Source: JAFGQJ01 sp964495755 (GTDB lineage Bacteria; Spirochaetota; Spirochaetia; SZUA-6; DRHE01). From it: a DNA stretch of 16,496 nucleotides. The notes under the pieces were generated by a model, which saw only the letters and a list, made by a program, of their open reading frames with translations, made no database searches and was not told the DNA's origin. Numbering within the stretch: the first letter of the stretch is position 1; each line of letters starts with the position of its first letter. The DNA lies in the NCBI GenBank assembly GCA_964495755.1, contig CAZBXU010000083.1:1-16496 (forward strand). The letters are read 5' to 3'. The translations under genes were made by a program, and so were the position numbers. This document shows, one piece after another, positions 6,498-13,283 of the stretch.

Positions 6498-7753
6498 CCG
6501 TCATGATCATCCTGATGTGCACGATCAGCGCGGCGTTTTTCGCCGGTTTGGAGACAGGATTGCTGGCCGCGGATCAGCTGACCCTGTATCTGAAGAAGGA
6601 AAAGGGTATTTACTATGCCCGGGCTGCGGATTTCCTTCTCCTCAAACCGGAGCGGCTGCTGGGAACCACCCTGATCGGGACGAACATATCCGTGGTTAGC
6701 GCAGCCATCTTAGTGGCAAGCACTCTGCGGGAACAGGGATTCGAATCGGCCGCCTGGTTGGGAAGCCTGGCTTTGACTCTTTTTCTGCTGATCTTCACCG
6801 AGATCATCCCTAAATCCTTTTTCCGCAGACGTGCCGACACGATCGCCGTTCGCCTGGCACCGGTGCTGGTGATCTTCTACTTCCTTTTTCTGCCCTTGAC
6901 AATGATTCTGAACGGTATCGTAAAAGCAATCCTGCTGTTCTCCAATCCCAAGGCGAAGCGCAGCAAGCTTCCCCAGTCTCGAGACGATCTGCGTCTGCTC
7001 GTTCGTCTGGGATCCAGAGAATCGGGCTTGGACAGAACGGAGCACAGAGTTTTCGAAGATATCTTCGATTTTCGTACCACCCTGGCCCGGGAAGTCATGA
7101 TTCCAATGCACGAGTACCCCGTCTGCGCCAGCACGGCAACAATCCAAGAGGCGGTGGAGATCAGCTACACCAACGGAATTCGATTTCTACCGGTATTTGA
7201 AGGGCGGGCGGATAATATCATCGGCTATTTCAACGTCGAGAGCCTGCTGCGGCTCGATTTGATGGCCAAGAGGAAGCGGGGGATTCGGGAGCTGATGAAG
7301 CAAGCCGTATTTTATCCGGATGTCAAACGGATTCCCGATCTTTTCCTCGAGATGAATCGACGTAAGAGCGATGTGGTTTTTCTTTCCGACGAATACGGGG
7401 CCGTATCCGGGTTGATCACGCCCGCCGAAATCGCCTCGGAAATCGTCGGTTTCGTTCCCGGAGAGGTCTTTCAGCAGGCTGAGGATATCGAGGTTTTGGC
7501 ACCCGGCCACTACATCGCGGCCGGGGTCGCGGACATCGAAGACCTCTACCACGAGACGGGGATCCCCCTGAAAAAGAGCAACTACGACACGGTGGGCGGA
7601 TTTATCTGCGAACAGCTGGGCAGGATTCCCGAGATCGGCACAACCTACAAGCATGGGGGATTCCTGTACACGGTGCTGGAGAGGGACGAGCGGCACATAA
7701 TCAAGATTGAAATCACTCGAGGGGACGCTGATGCGATTGAAAAGAAGACTTGA
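6488..7753 (+). CDS. CNNM/CorC-family transporter with DUF21 and CBS pair, diverged copy 2
   Basis: The 421-aa protein has the same three-part plan as its upstream neighbour but looser motifs. The DUF21 domain (about 1-175) has FFAGLETGLLAADQLTLYLK, GTNISVVSAAILVAS and FTEIIPKSFFRRRAD. The CBS pair (about 200-315) opens with REVMIPMHEYPV, where the usual VMxPR arginine is Met. It closes with LSDEYGAVSGLITPAEIA in place of DEYGGTAGLVT. The CorC_HlyC domain (about 335-420) has PGHYIAAGVADIEDLY and VGGFICEQLGRIP. The start is TTG at 6488, after a strong purine-rich stretch, overlapping copy 1 by 10 bp; ATG 6503 is an alternative. It is probably a tandem paralogue that has specialised, perhaps forming a heteromer with copy 1. 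Ion specificity cannot be read from sequence. Its end overlaps exbD by 23 bp. Confidence 0.9.
   Translation: MPLTVMIILMCTISAAFFAGLETGLLAADQLTLYLKKEKGIYYARAADFLLLKPERLLGTTLIGTNISVVSAAILVASTLREQGFESAAWLGSLALTLFLLIFTEIIPKSFFRRRADTIAVRLAPVLVIFYFLFLPLTMILNGIVKAILLFSNPKAKRSKLPQSRDDLRLLVRLGSRESGLDRTEHRVFEDIFDFRTTLAREVMIPMHEYPVCASTATIQEAVEISYTNGIRFLPVFEGRADNIIGYFNVESLLRLDLMAKRKRGIRELMKQAVFYPDVKRIPDLFLEMNRRKSDVVFLSDEYGAVSGLITPAEIASEIVGFVPGEVFQQAEDIEVLAPGHYIAAGVADIEDLYHETGIPLKKSNYDTVGGFICEQLGRIPEIGTTYKHGGFLYTVLERDERHIIKIEITRGDADAIEKKT
7719..7724 (+). promoter_or_regulatory. Ribosome-binding site deciding the exbD start
   Basis: GAGGGG lies 6 bases before ATG 7731. It selects this ATG over the in-frame TTG at 7707, and the resulting N-terminus (MRLKRRLEDDGG) matches the usual short basic ExbD head. 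Confidence 0.65.
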
Positions 7754-8141
7754 GGATGACGGCGGTCTGGTTCTTACCCCCCTTATCGACATGGTATTTC
7801 TGGTTGTGATTTTTTTCATGTTGAATACAACCCTCTCCATCAATCCGGCAATTACGGTGGAGCTTCCCGAAGCCTATACCTCCCAGGCTGTATTGCAGGA
7901 AGAAATCGTTGTAACTTTAGCGGTGTCTGGGGAGATTTATATTGGGAAACAAACCGTGCTCCGGGACCGCTTCGCCGCGGAACTGAAAAAAGAGATGGTG
8001 CGCCTTCAGCGTACCGATGTGATTCTGCAGGCTGATGAGTTGCTGCCGTACAGAGATGTGGTCGAGATTATGGATCTGGCCAGGTTGACCGGAGTGGGAT
8101 CGATCTCGCTGGTGACGGCGCAAAAGAGCCTTCCGGAATGA
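7731..8141 (+). CDS. exbD: ExbD/TolR-family motor subunit
   Basis: The 136-aa protein has the standard ExbD length. Its single N-terminal membrane helix, GLVLTPLIDMVFLVVIFFML, carries the essential family aspartate (D20 in the PLIDMVF motif), which is the protonatable residue inside the ExbB pore. The rest is a small periplasmic domain (about 45-136), with VELPEAYTSQ, the ITVEL strand and LQADELLPYRDVVEIMDLAR, the characteristic peptidoglycan- or partner-binding fold of ExbD/TolR. The chosen ATG 7731 is preceded by GAGGGG at good distance. A TTG at 7707 would add eight residues with no family support. The gene overlaps CNNM copy 2 by 23 bp and ends in ATGA shared with the tonB start, so translation of all three is coupled. 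Proton conductance with ExbB is expected from family knowledge. Confidence 0.93.
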   Translation: MRLKRRLEDDGGLVLTPLIDMVFLVVIFFMLNTTLSINPAITVELPEAYTSQAVLQEEIVVTLAVSGEIYIGKQTVLRDRFAAELKKEMVRLQRTDVILQADELLPYRDVVEIMDLARLTGVGSISLVTAQKSLPE

Positions 8142-8881
8142 GAGAAAACTACCGGCTCTACCTCCTCGTTTCCCTGGCAATTCATCTCTGTCTGGTTCTC
8201 CTGTTGTTCTTACTGAAAGGGCCGCAAGCTCCGGAGCTGATTCCCCGGCGCGTGGTGATAAAGTTTGCTCCACCCCTTGAGCGCAGTCCTTTGGCGGTTT
8301 CAGCGGAGCAGACCCGGCTCCCCGATCTTGAACCCCGGGAGTTGGCAGGGAGCCTGCAGATGCAGGGACCGAAGACACTCTCCGTGCCGGGTACCGGAGC
8401 TGCTGGGGCGGCGCTTCACGAGTTACGGGATACCGGGGGCGATCGCCTGCGCTACACGGCGGAGGAGAAACCGGTTCTACCCAAACGAAGTATTGCCGTT
8501 GCACCTCCGAGACCGGAGGAGCTTCTGGCCCGGGAAATAGGGACTCTCGCTCCACCGTCGCCGCTGCCCGAGGAAAATGGAATTACCCGGGCCGGTGCGC
8601 TAGAATGGAAAGGCAGGGAGCGGAAGCTTCTGAAAACGGCTGGGATTCCGTTCCCAGACATACTTCTCGAGGAGGGCTTGGAGGTCGACGTGGCGGCTGT
8701 CTTCAGCGTTGCACCCAGCGGGCAGGTCATCGAAGTGGATATTGTCCGCAGTTCCGGCTATGCTTCGGTGGACAGGGCCGTCGAACGGGCTCTTCTGAGC
8801 TACCTCTTTGAAGCCTCCGACGGTACAAGAACGGATGTCGGAGAGATCCAGTATCGATTCAGACTGGAGCGCAGCGATTGA
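8138..8881 (+). CDS. tonB: TonB-family energy transducer
   Basis: The 247-aa protein has TonB architecture. The N-terminal membrane helix (about residues 7-27, YLLVSLAIHLCLVLLLFLL) contains the S-x3-H pair (S12, H16) that in TonB contacts the ExbB/ExbD motor. A long periplasmic linker (about 28-175) follows, enriched in Pro with charged residues (for example APPRPEELL, LAPPSPLPEE) though not a perfect Pro-Lys/Pro-Glu repeat. The C-terminal TonB_C domain (about 178-247) is recognisable from VDVAAVFSVAPSGQVIEVDI, VRSSGYASVDRAVERALLSY and the final IQYRFRLERSD strand. The ATG overlaps the exbD stop (ATGA), and its TGA overlaps the TTG of tamB (TTGA). The family call is secure for the domain pattern. 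Which outer-membrane partner it touches is unknown: no TonB-dependent receptor with a plug domain is encoded here, so TamB/BamA or the barrel protein at 2997 are open candidates. Confidence 0.87.
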   Translation: MRENYRLYLLVSLAIHLCLVLLLFLLKGPQAPELIPRRVVIKFAPPLERSPLAVSAEQTRLPDLEPRELAGSLQMQGPKTLSVPGTGAAGAALHELRDTGGDRLRYTAEEKPVLPKRSIAVAPPRPEELLAREIGTLAPPSPLPEENGITRAGALEWKGRERKLLKTAGIPFPDILLEEGLEVDVAAVFSVAPSGQVIEVDIVRSSGYASVDRAVERALLSYLFEASDGTRTDVGEIQYRFRLERSD

Positions 8882-11800
8882 GTTCGGATTCGATTCAATT
8901 TAAATGGCGTTTTCTTGAAATTCTCATCCTTCTGATAATTGTTACTCTTGGTACGCTCTTCGTACACCAGGTCGGGACCCGGCTGGACCGCAGAATGGAA
9001 GAGCTCAAGACGGAAGTCCTCCACATGCTGGAAGCCAAGATCGGGCGGAAAATCAGCTATGAAAGTATGTCACCGTCGGTTTTTGGTTATTTGGGCATTC
9101 GAGAGCTGGTTGTTTACGGCCGGAACGATCCGAAGGAAGTACTGCTGCGAATAAATCGGGTGAAGGTGTATTATAATCTGTTCCGATTTCTCTCCACCCG
9201 GGCAGCCGTACTTGCGCTGTCGGAAATTCAGATAGCCAATTCCGAGTTCAATATCGACTATGGCCGGGACCGGGAGCTGTTGGATTTACTGGATTCCCTG
9301 AGAACGGGCAGCGGCATCACCTCGAACCGCAACTTTTTCAGGCAGAGTGACGGCGACCGCCGGGAGGAGGAGTTCCCCCAGATAGACATCAGTGGGAGCA
9401 ATATATCGCTGTGCTACACGCACGGGGATTGGCAGTTAGAGGTAACGAACCTCTTTTTTACTGCAGAGAACCAGGAGGACTTGTATGAGATCGGAGTCCG
9501 CGGTTCCATCGAAGTGCAGCATGCCAGAAGGGGAACGCCTGTTCCCGCCTGGCTGTCTACCCGAGTAAAGATAAACGGCAGCCTGGACAGATTTTTTACC
9601 TGGTCGGACCTGGCGATCCGGATCTACAGCCTTTCCACGGAAACGATCGATTTAAAGCGGCAGACCCTCCAGGTTACCTACGACTTCAACAGTCTCAACG
9701 TTAGGAAAATCCAGGACCGAGCTCCCCTGGATATCCAGGTCCTGTACGATACGGCGAGCAAGGACCTGAGTTTTCAGTTCACCGCCGAGCGTTTCCAACC
9801 GGCCAGTCTTTTTCAGCTGACAGGACCTCTGAAGCGCTTCAGTCCTTATCTGTTGAGCTCTGTGAGTTCCTCGGGATCTGTTGCCGTGAATCTCGACGAA
9901 CATAACCTCCGCTATTCCGCGGACCTGCAGATCGAGCTGCCCGAGGAGGTCTTGCCCTTCGATGTGTCGGTGCTCAGCCATATTACCGGCAACGAAGAGA
10001 TAATGTACCTCAATCCATTGGTTTTTGATACATCCCGAGGCAGAGTGGAGTTCCTCGGCAATGTCCTGGTCAAGAATCTGATGCCCTCCGGTCTGCTCCG
10101 TATCAACGATCTAGAGCCTCTGGAAGGACAGAATCTCAACGCAACCTTGAACATCGAGCGGGGCGTCCAAGCCGTCTCGATAGAGGGGAAAGCTCTGAGC
10201 CTGGGGGAGACGCTTTTTGATAGCTTCACTTTGAACCTCGCACCCGAGGGAAGGAATGTCGGGTTCACCGTGGCTGCGGTCTTGGAAGGAGCTCCTGAAA
10301 GTGGTTCCTTCGCGGCGGCGGGGGAGCTTAGTTGGGAAGCCGAGCCAACACTGCAGGCGGAAGCCAGCCTGAACCGGATTCCCCTCAACACGGTCTACAG
10401 GCTGCTCATTCCGGAACAACGGATATCCCGGCGACTCGAACAGCGGCTTCGCCGATATACGGTTTCCGCAGCCGCCGGGGCGACGACGGATTTTTTTGAT
10501 TTCACCCTGTCCGCCGAGCAGGTTGAGGTACTCGAGGAAGATCAACCGGACAATACCCTCCGCTTCGCCGGGAATATTACCGGCGATAATGTGGAGATCA
10601 CCGATATCCGTGCCGAGTGGCAGGGATACTCCCTGCGGGGTGATATAGCAGCAGAGCGGCTGGAGGAAAGCACGGAACTCAGCTCTCTGATCTGGTTTGA
10701 AGATGTGCCGTATCAAGTCGATTTGGTTGTCTCGCCGGGGAACTCAGTGCGAATCAGCGGTTCTTATGGTTTGGAAGGATACTATTCCTTCACCCGGACG
10801 ATAAATCCGGTTCTACTCTCGGGACGGATCGCTCAACTGTGGGGCAACTCCTTCCAGCTGCGCAGCGAGAATCTCCCTGTTACCCTGAAACGAGGCACGA
10901 TGTATGCGTCCCTGGATGTGGCGGGACTGATAGACGGCAATGGTTCACCCTATGCTACCTCCTCGATGATCCAGCTTCGGAATATCCCGTTTTCCACAGC
11001 CAAGAAGAACTCCCTCGAACTGGCCTTCGAGCTCTACGATGACAGATTGTCCCTGAATAGTATCGTCTACCAGGATGGGATTTCCGAATTAAACGGAAGC
11101 GGTACCGCAGATCTGGAAGATCTGGTGCCGATCAAAGCGAACGCCTCCATTCGTCTGCACTCGCCCCAGGGCGCAGAGCTGTACAGCTCCGATGCTCGGA
11201 TCGACGGCGCTAAGATCGAAGGTCAGCTGGAGTTCGCCCGGTCTCCGATCCAGCGCTTCGGCATCGAGGCGGTGAACGGCGACATCTCCGGATCGATCGC
11301 CATCGACGGCACTCTGCCGAGGCCGGATTTGAAGGTTGTTCTCTCCCTGAACGAGGGTAGGCTGAACCTTGACCCCTTGGGACTGGAGTTGAGCGCTGTC
11401 TACACGGAAGAATCGGTTGAGCTCAGCTCCCTGAACGCCTCTTTTCTCAGCCACAGAATCGAGGGCGGCAGGGGGAGTCTCGATATTGCGAGCGGTGCCT
11501 ACGAGTTTCAATCCCGCTACCGGGCCGACTACTTCGAGCAGATCGTGAATGTACAGGTCGATTTGCGGGGAAGCATCGGCGGGCTTCCCTGGCCATTGAC
11601 CCGGGAGAGAGTTCTGGAGAACGACATAAACGGTCTGCTTACCTTGAGCGACATAACCGTGGACCGCCGCAGCGTGCCGAAGTGGTTGGTTGCACTCCAG
11701 GGCGAGGGGGGTGTTCTTTCCTTCGACGGCGGCCCAAGCGAGTCCATTCACGGCACGATCAGCCGGGACGGGAGCTTCACCCTCGATCTCCTCGACCCTC

Positions 11801-13260
11801 TGCCGATACAGGGTAAGGCACGGGGAACGGTGCTGAGGAACCAGCTGGAGTCGGATTTCACCGTCACCGCCCTGGACATGCGGATCATCAACACGTTGAC
11901 CCCGGCAACGGATATTTTTACCTTTACCACGGGAAGCGCTCAAGGGATTCTGCGCATTATCGGTCCGATCAACGATCCCGATTGGATCGGTTATCTGGAT
12001 GTGGCCAATGCCGAAATGGAGTTTTCGCCTTCCCCCGACACGGTCAAGCCGCTCAACGCCCGTCTTATTTTCGATGGGAAAAGCTTCAGTTTGCCCCGTA
12101 CCACCTCGTTCAGCGGAGATACGAAAATCGAAGGTGAGGGGTTTTTCTACATCGATCACTGGAGACCGGAAGGGGTCGAATTGATTTTCTACGCCGAAGA
12201 GTATCCCGGAGTTCACGTCAGTTACCCCTTTGATACGGTCTTTGTAGATGGCTATGCAACCGGTGCGGTTCGCGTACGATCGGACTCGACAACGACCCGC
12301 CTGGACGGAAAAATTCGGGCAAACTCCTGCAGGATAACCCTTCAGCGTCAGGAAAGGGACCAACCCGTATCGGAGGGACGACCAGCGATTCCCCTGTCTG
12401 TGGATATGGATATATCGACGGGTAGAAGCGTGGAGTTTTACTGGCCGGCTATAAACTTTCCGATCGTCCGCACCTATGCCAGACAGGGTGAGCATGTAGC
12501 GATCTACATCAACGAGGAAACGGGTGAGTTTTTCATGAATGGGGAGGTAGAGATTCGGGGAGGCGAGGTATTCTACTTCGACCGCAGTTTCTATCTGAAA
12601 CAGGGAAGCATAGCTTTTGAAGAGACCTTGGACGAGTTTGATCCGTGGATCTACGCCTTAGCTGAAATTCGGGAGAGAGACCTCACCAACGAAGAGATCA
12701 AAATCTTTCTCGAGGTAAACAACAAACTCAGCCTGTTTTCCCCCCGATTTTACTCCGAGCCCTCGCGGCCGGATGTGGAGATCCTAAATCTGATCGGGGG
12801 CACGATTCTCAATCGCTTCGAACAGACAGATTTTGGAACGGCCGCAGTGATGTTGACCAGCGACATTATCGGGCAGTTCGGCATCCTAACGCCTTTCGAG
12901 AGGGCCGTCCGGAAAGTTCTGAACCTGGATCTGTTCACCGTTCGCACTCAGTTCCTTCAAAATGTTCTATTGGGCAAGATTCGGGGCGAGAATTTGGTGG
13001 AGAATAACTTTAATCCCCTTGACAATACTACCCTGACTCTTGGAAAGTATCTGGGAACTGATCTGTTTCTCGAGGCTTTGGTGCGGTTTCAGAATGTGGA
13101 CGAACTTACCAGCTCGAGCAACATCAGAACGGAAGGAGAGCTGAACCTGGAGTGGGTAACCCCCTTCTTTCTGCTCGAATGGACATTTACACCCACCCAT
13201 CCCGAAAACCTGTTCCTTTCCGATAACAGTATCGGGTTGAGCTGGAAATACTCGTATTGA
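8878..13260 (+). CDS. tamB: TamB, AsmA-like periplasm-spanning envelope protein
   Basis: The 1460-aa protein has one N-terminal membrane helix (about residues 11-30, FLEILILLIIVTLGTLFV). The AsmA-like entry region follows (KIGRKISYESMSPSVFGYLG, about 56-75), then roughly 1000 residues of beta-strand-rich repeats predicted to form the hydrophobic groove of a beta-taco. The C-terminal TamB (DUF490) domain lies at about 1130-1460, ending GSIAFEETLDEFDPWIYALA, EILNLIGGTILNR, DIIGQFGILTPFERAVRKVL, TLTLGKYLGTDLFLEALVRF and the closing LSWKYSY. TamB proteins bridge inner and outer membranes and are implicated in outer-membrane protein assembly and phospholipid transport; spirochaete TamB partners with BamA. 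The start is TTG in a TTGA overlap with tonB, backed by GGAG eight bases upstream. It lies directly before bamA, as in Borrelia and Treponema. Length and domain order are typical. An aligned antisense open frame across 11089-12495 is a shadow. Confidence 0.94.
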   Translation: MSSDSIQFKWRFLEILILLIIVTLGTLFVHQVGTRLDRRMEELKTEVLHMLEAKIGRKISYESMSPSVFGYLGIRELVVYGRNDPKEVLLRINRVKVYYNLFRFLSTRAAVLALSEIQIANSEFNIDYGRDRELLDLLDSLRTGSGITSNRNFFRQSDGDRREEEFPQIDISGSNISLCYTHGDWQLEVTNLFFTAENQEDLYEIGVRGSIEVQHARRGTPVPAWLSTRVKINGSLDRFFTWSDLAIRIYSLSTETIDLKRQTLQVTYDFNSLNVRKIQDRAPLDIQVLYDTASKDLSFQFTAERFQPASLFQLTGPLKRFSPYLLSSVSSSGSVAVNLDEHNLRYSADLQIELPEEVLPFDVSVLSHITGNEEIMYLNPLVFDTSRGRVEFLGNVLVKNLMPSGLLRINDLEPLEGQNLNATLNIERGVQAVSIEGKALSLGETLFDSFTLNLAPEGRNVGFTVAAVLEGAPESGSFAAAGELSWEAEPTLQAEASLNRIPLNTVYRLLIPEQRISRRLEQRLRRYTVSAAAGATTDFFDFTLSAEQVEVLEEDQPDNTLRFAGNITGDNVEITDIRAEWQGYSLRGDIAAERLEESTELSSLIWFEDVPYQVDLVVSPGNSVRISGSYGLEGYYSFTRTINPVLLSGRIAQLWGNSFQLRSENLPVTLKRGTMYASLDVAGLIDGNGSPYATSSMIQLRNIPFSTAKKNSLELAFELYDDRLSLNSIVYQDGISELNGSGTADLEDLVPIKANASIRLHSPQGAELYSSDARIDGAKIEGQLEFARSPIQRFGIEAVNGDISGSIAIDGTLPRPDLKVVLSLNEGRLNLDPLGLELSAVYTEESVELSSLNASFLSHRIEGGRGSLDIASGAYEFQSRYRADYFEQIVNVQVDLRGSIGGLPWPLTRERVLENDINGLLTLSDITVDRRSVPKWLVALQGEGGVLSFDGGPSESIHGTISRDGSFTLDLLDPLPIQGKARGTVLRNQLESDFTVTALDMRIINTLTPATDIFTFTTGSAQGILRIIGPINDPDWIGYLDVANAEMEFSPSPDTVKPLNARLIFDGKSFSLPRTTSFSGDTKIEGEGFFYIDHWRPEGVELIFYAEEYPGVHVSYPFDTVFVDGYATGAVRVRSDSTTTRLDGKIRANSCRITLQRQERDQPVSEGRPAIPLSVDMDISTGRSVEFYWPAINFPIVRTYARQGEHVAIYINEETGEFFMNGEVEIRGGEVFYFDRSFYLKQGSIAFEETLDEFDPWIYALAEIRERDLTNEEIKIFLEVNNKLSLFSPRFYSEPSRPDVEILNLIGGTILNRFEQTDFGTAAVMLTSDIIGQFGILTPFERAVRKVLNLDLFTVRTQFLQNVLLGKIRGENLVENNFNPLDNTTLTLGKYLGTDLFLEALVRFQNVDELTSSSNIRTEGELNLEWVTPFFLLEWTFTPTHPENLFLSDNSIGLSWKYSY

Positions 13261-13267
13261 ACAGACC

Positions 13268-13272
13268 AGGAG
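13268..13272 (+). promoter_or_regulatory. Ribosome-binding site favouring the ATG start of bamA
   Basis: AGGAG ends 11 bases before ATG 13284. The competing in-frame TTG at 13257 (overlapping the tamB stop as TTGA) has only a poor purine stretch upstream. The spacing is on the long side, so the start choice is moderate. Confidence 0.45.
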
Positions 13273-13283
13273 CTAACGCGAAC

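Noticed and set aside
7707..7730. TTG 7707 as exbD start
   Set aside because: It adds eight residues without family support. ATG 7731 has GAGGGG at proper distance and gives the usual ExbD N-terminus.
5262..7843. Minus-strand frames opposite the CNNM genes (5262-5993, 7187-7843)
   Set aside because: They are aligned shadows of strongly conserved membrane and CBS coding sequence.
4608..8881. Reading the motor as Tol-Pal (TolQ-TolR-TolA) rather than ExbB-ExbD-TonB
   Set aside because: The third protein has a TonB_C-type end (SSGYASVDRAVERAL) and S-x3-H membrane helix, and no tolB or pal follows. The ExbB/TolQ and ExbD/TolR families overlap, so the naming rests mainly on the TonB-like gene.
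11089..12495. 468-codon open frame on the minus strand inside tamB
   Set aside because: Its codons are exactly aligned with the tamB codons, so it stays open only because tamB avoids TTA, CTA and TCA there. The product has no recognisable domain, and tamB is clearly the coding strand.
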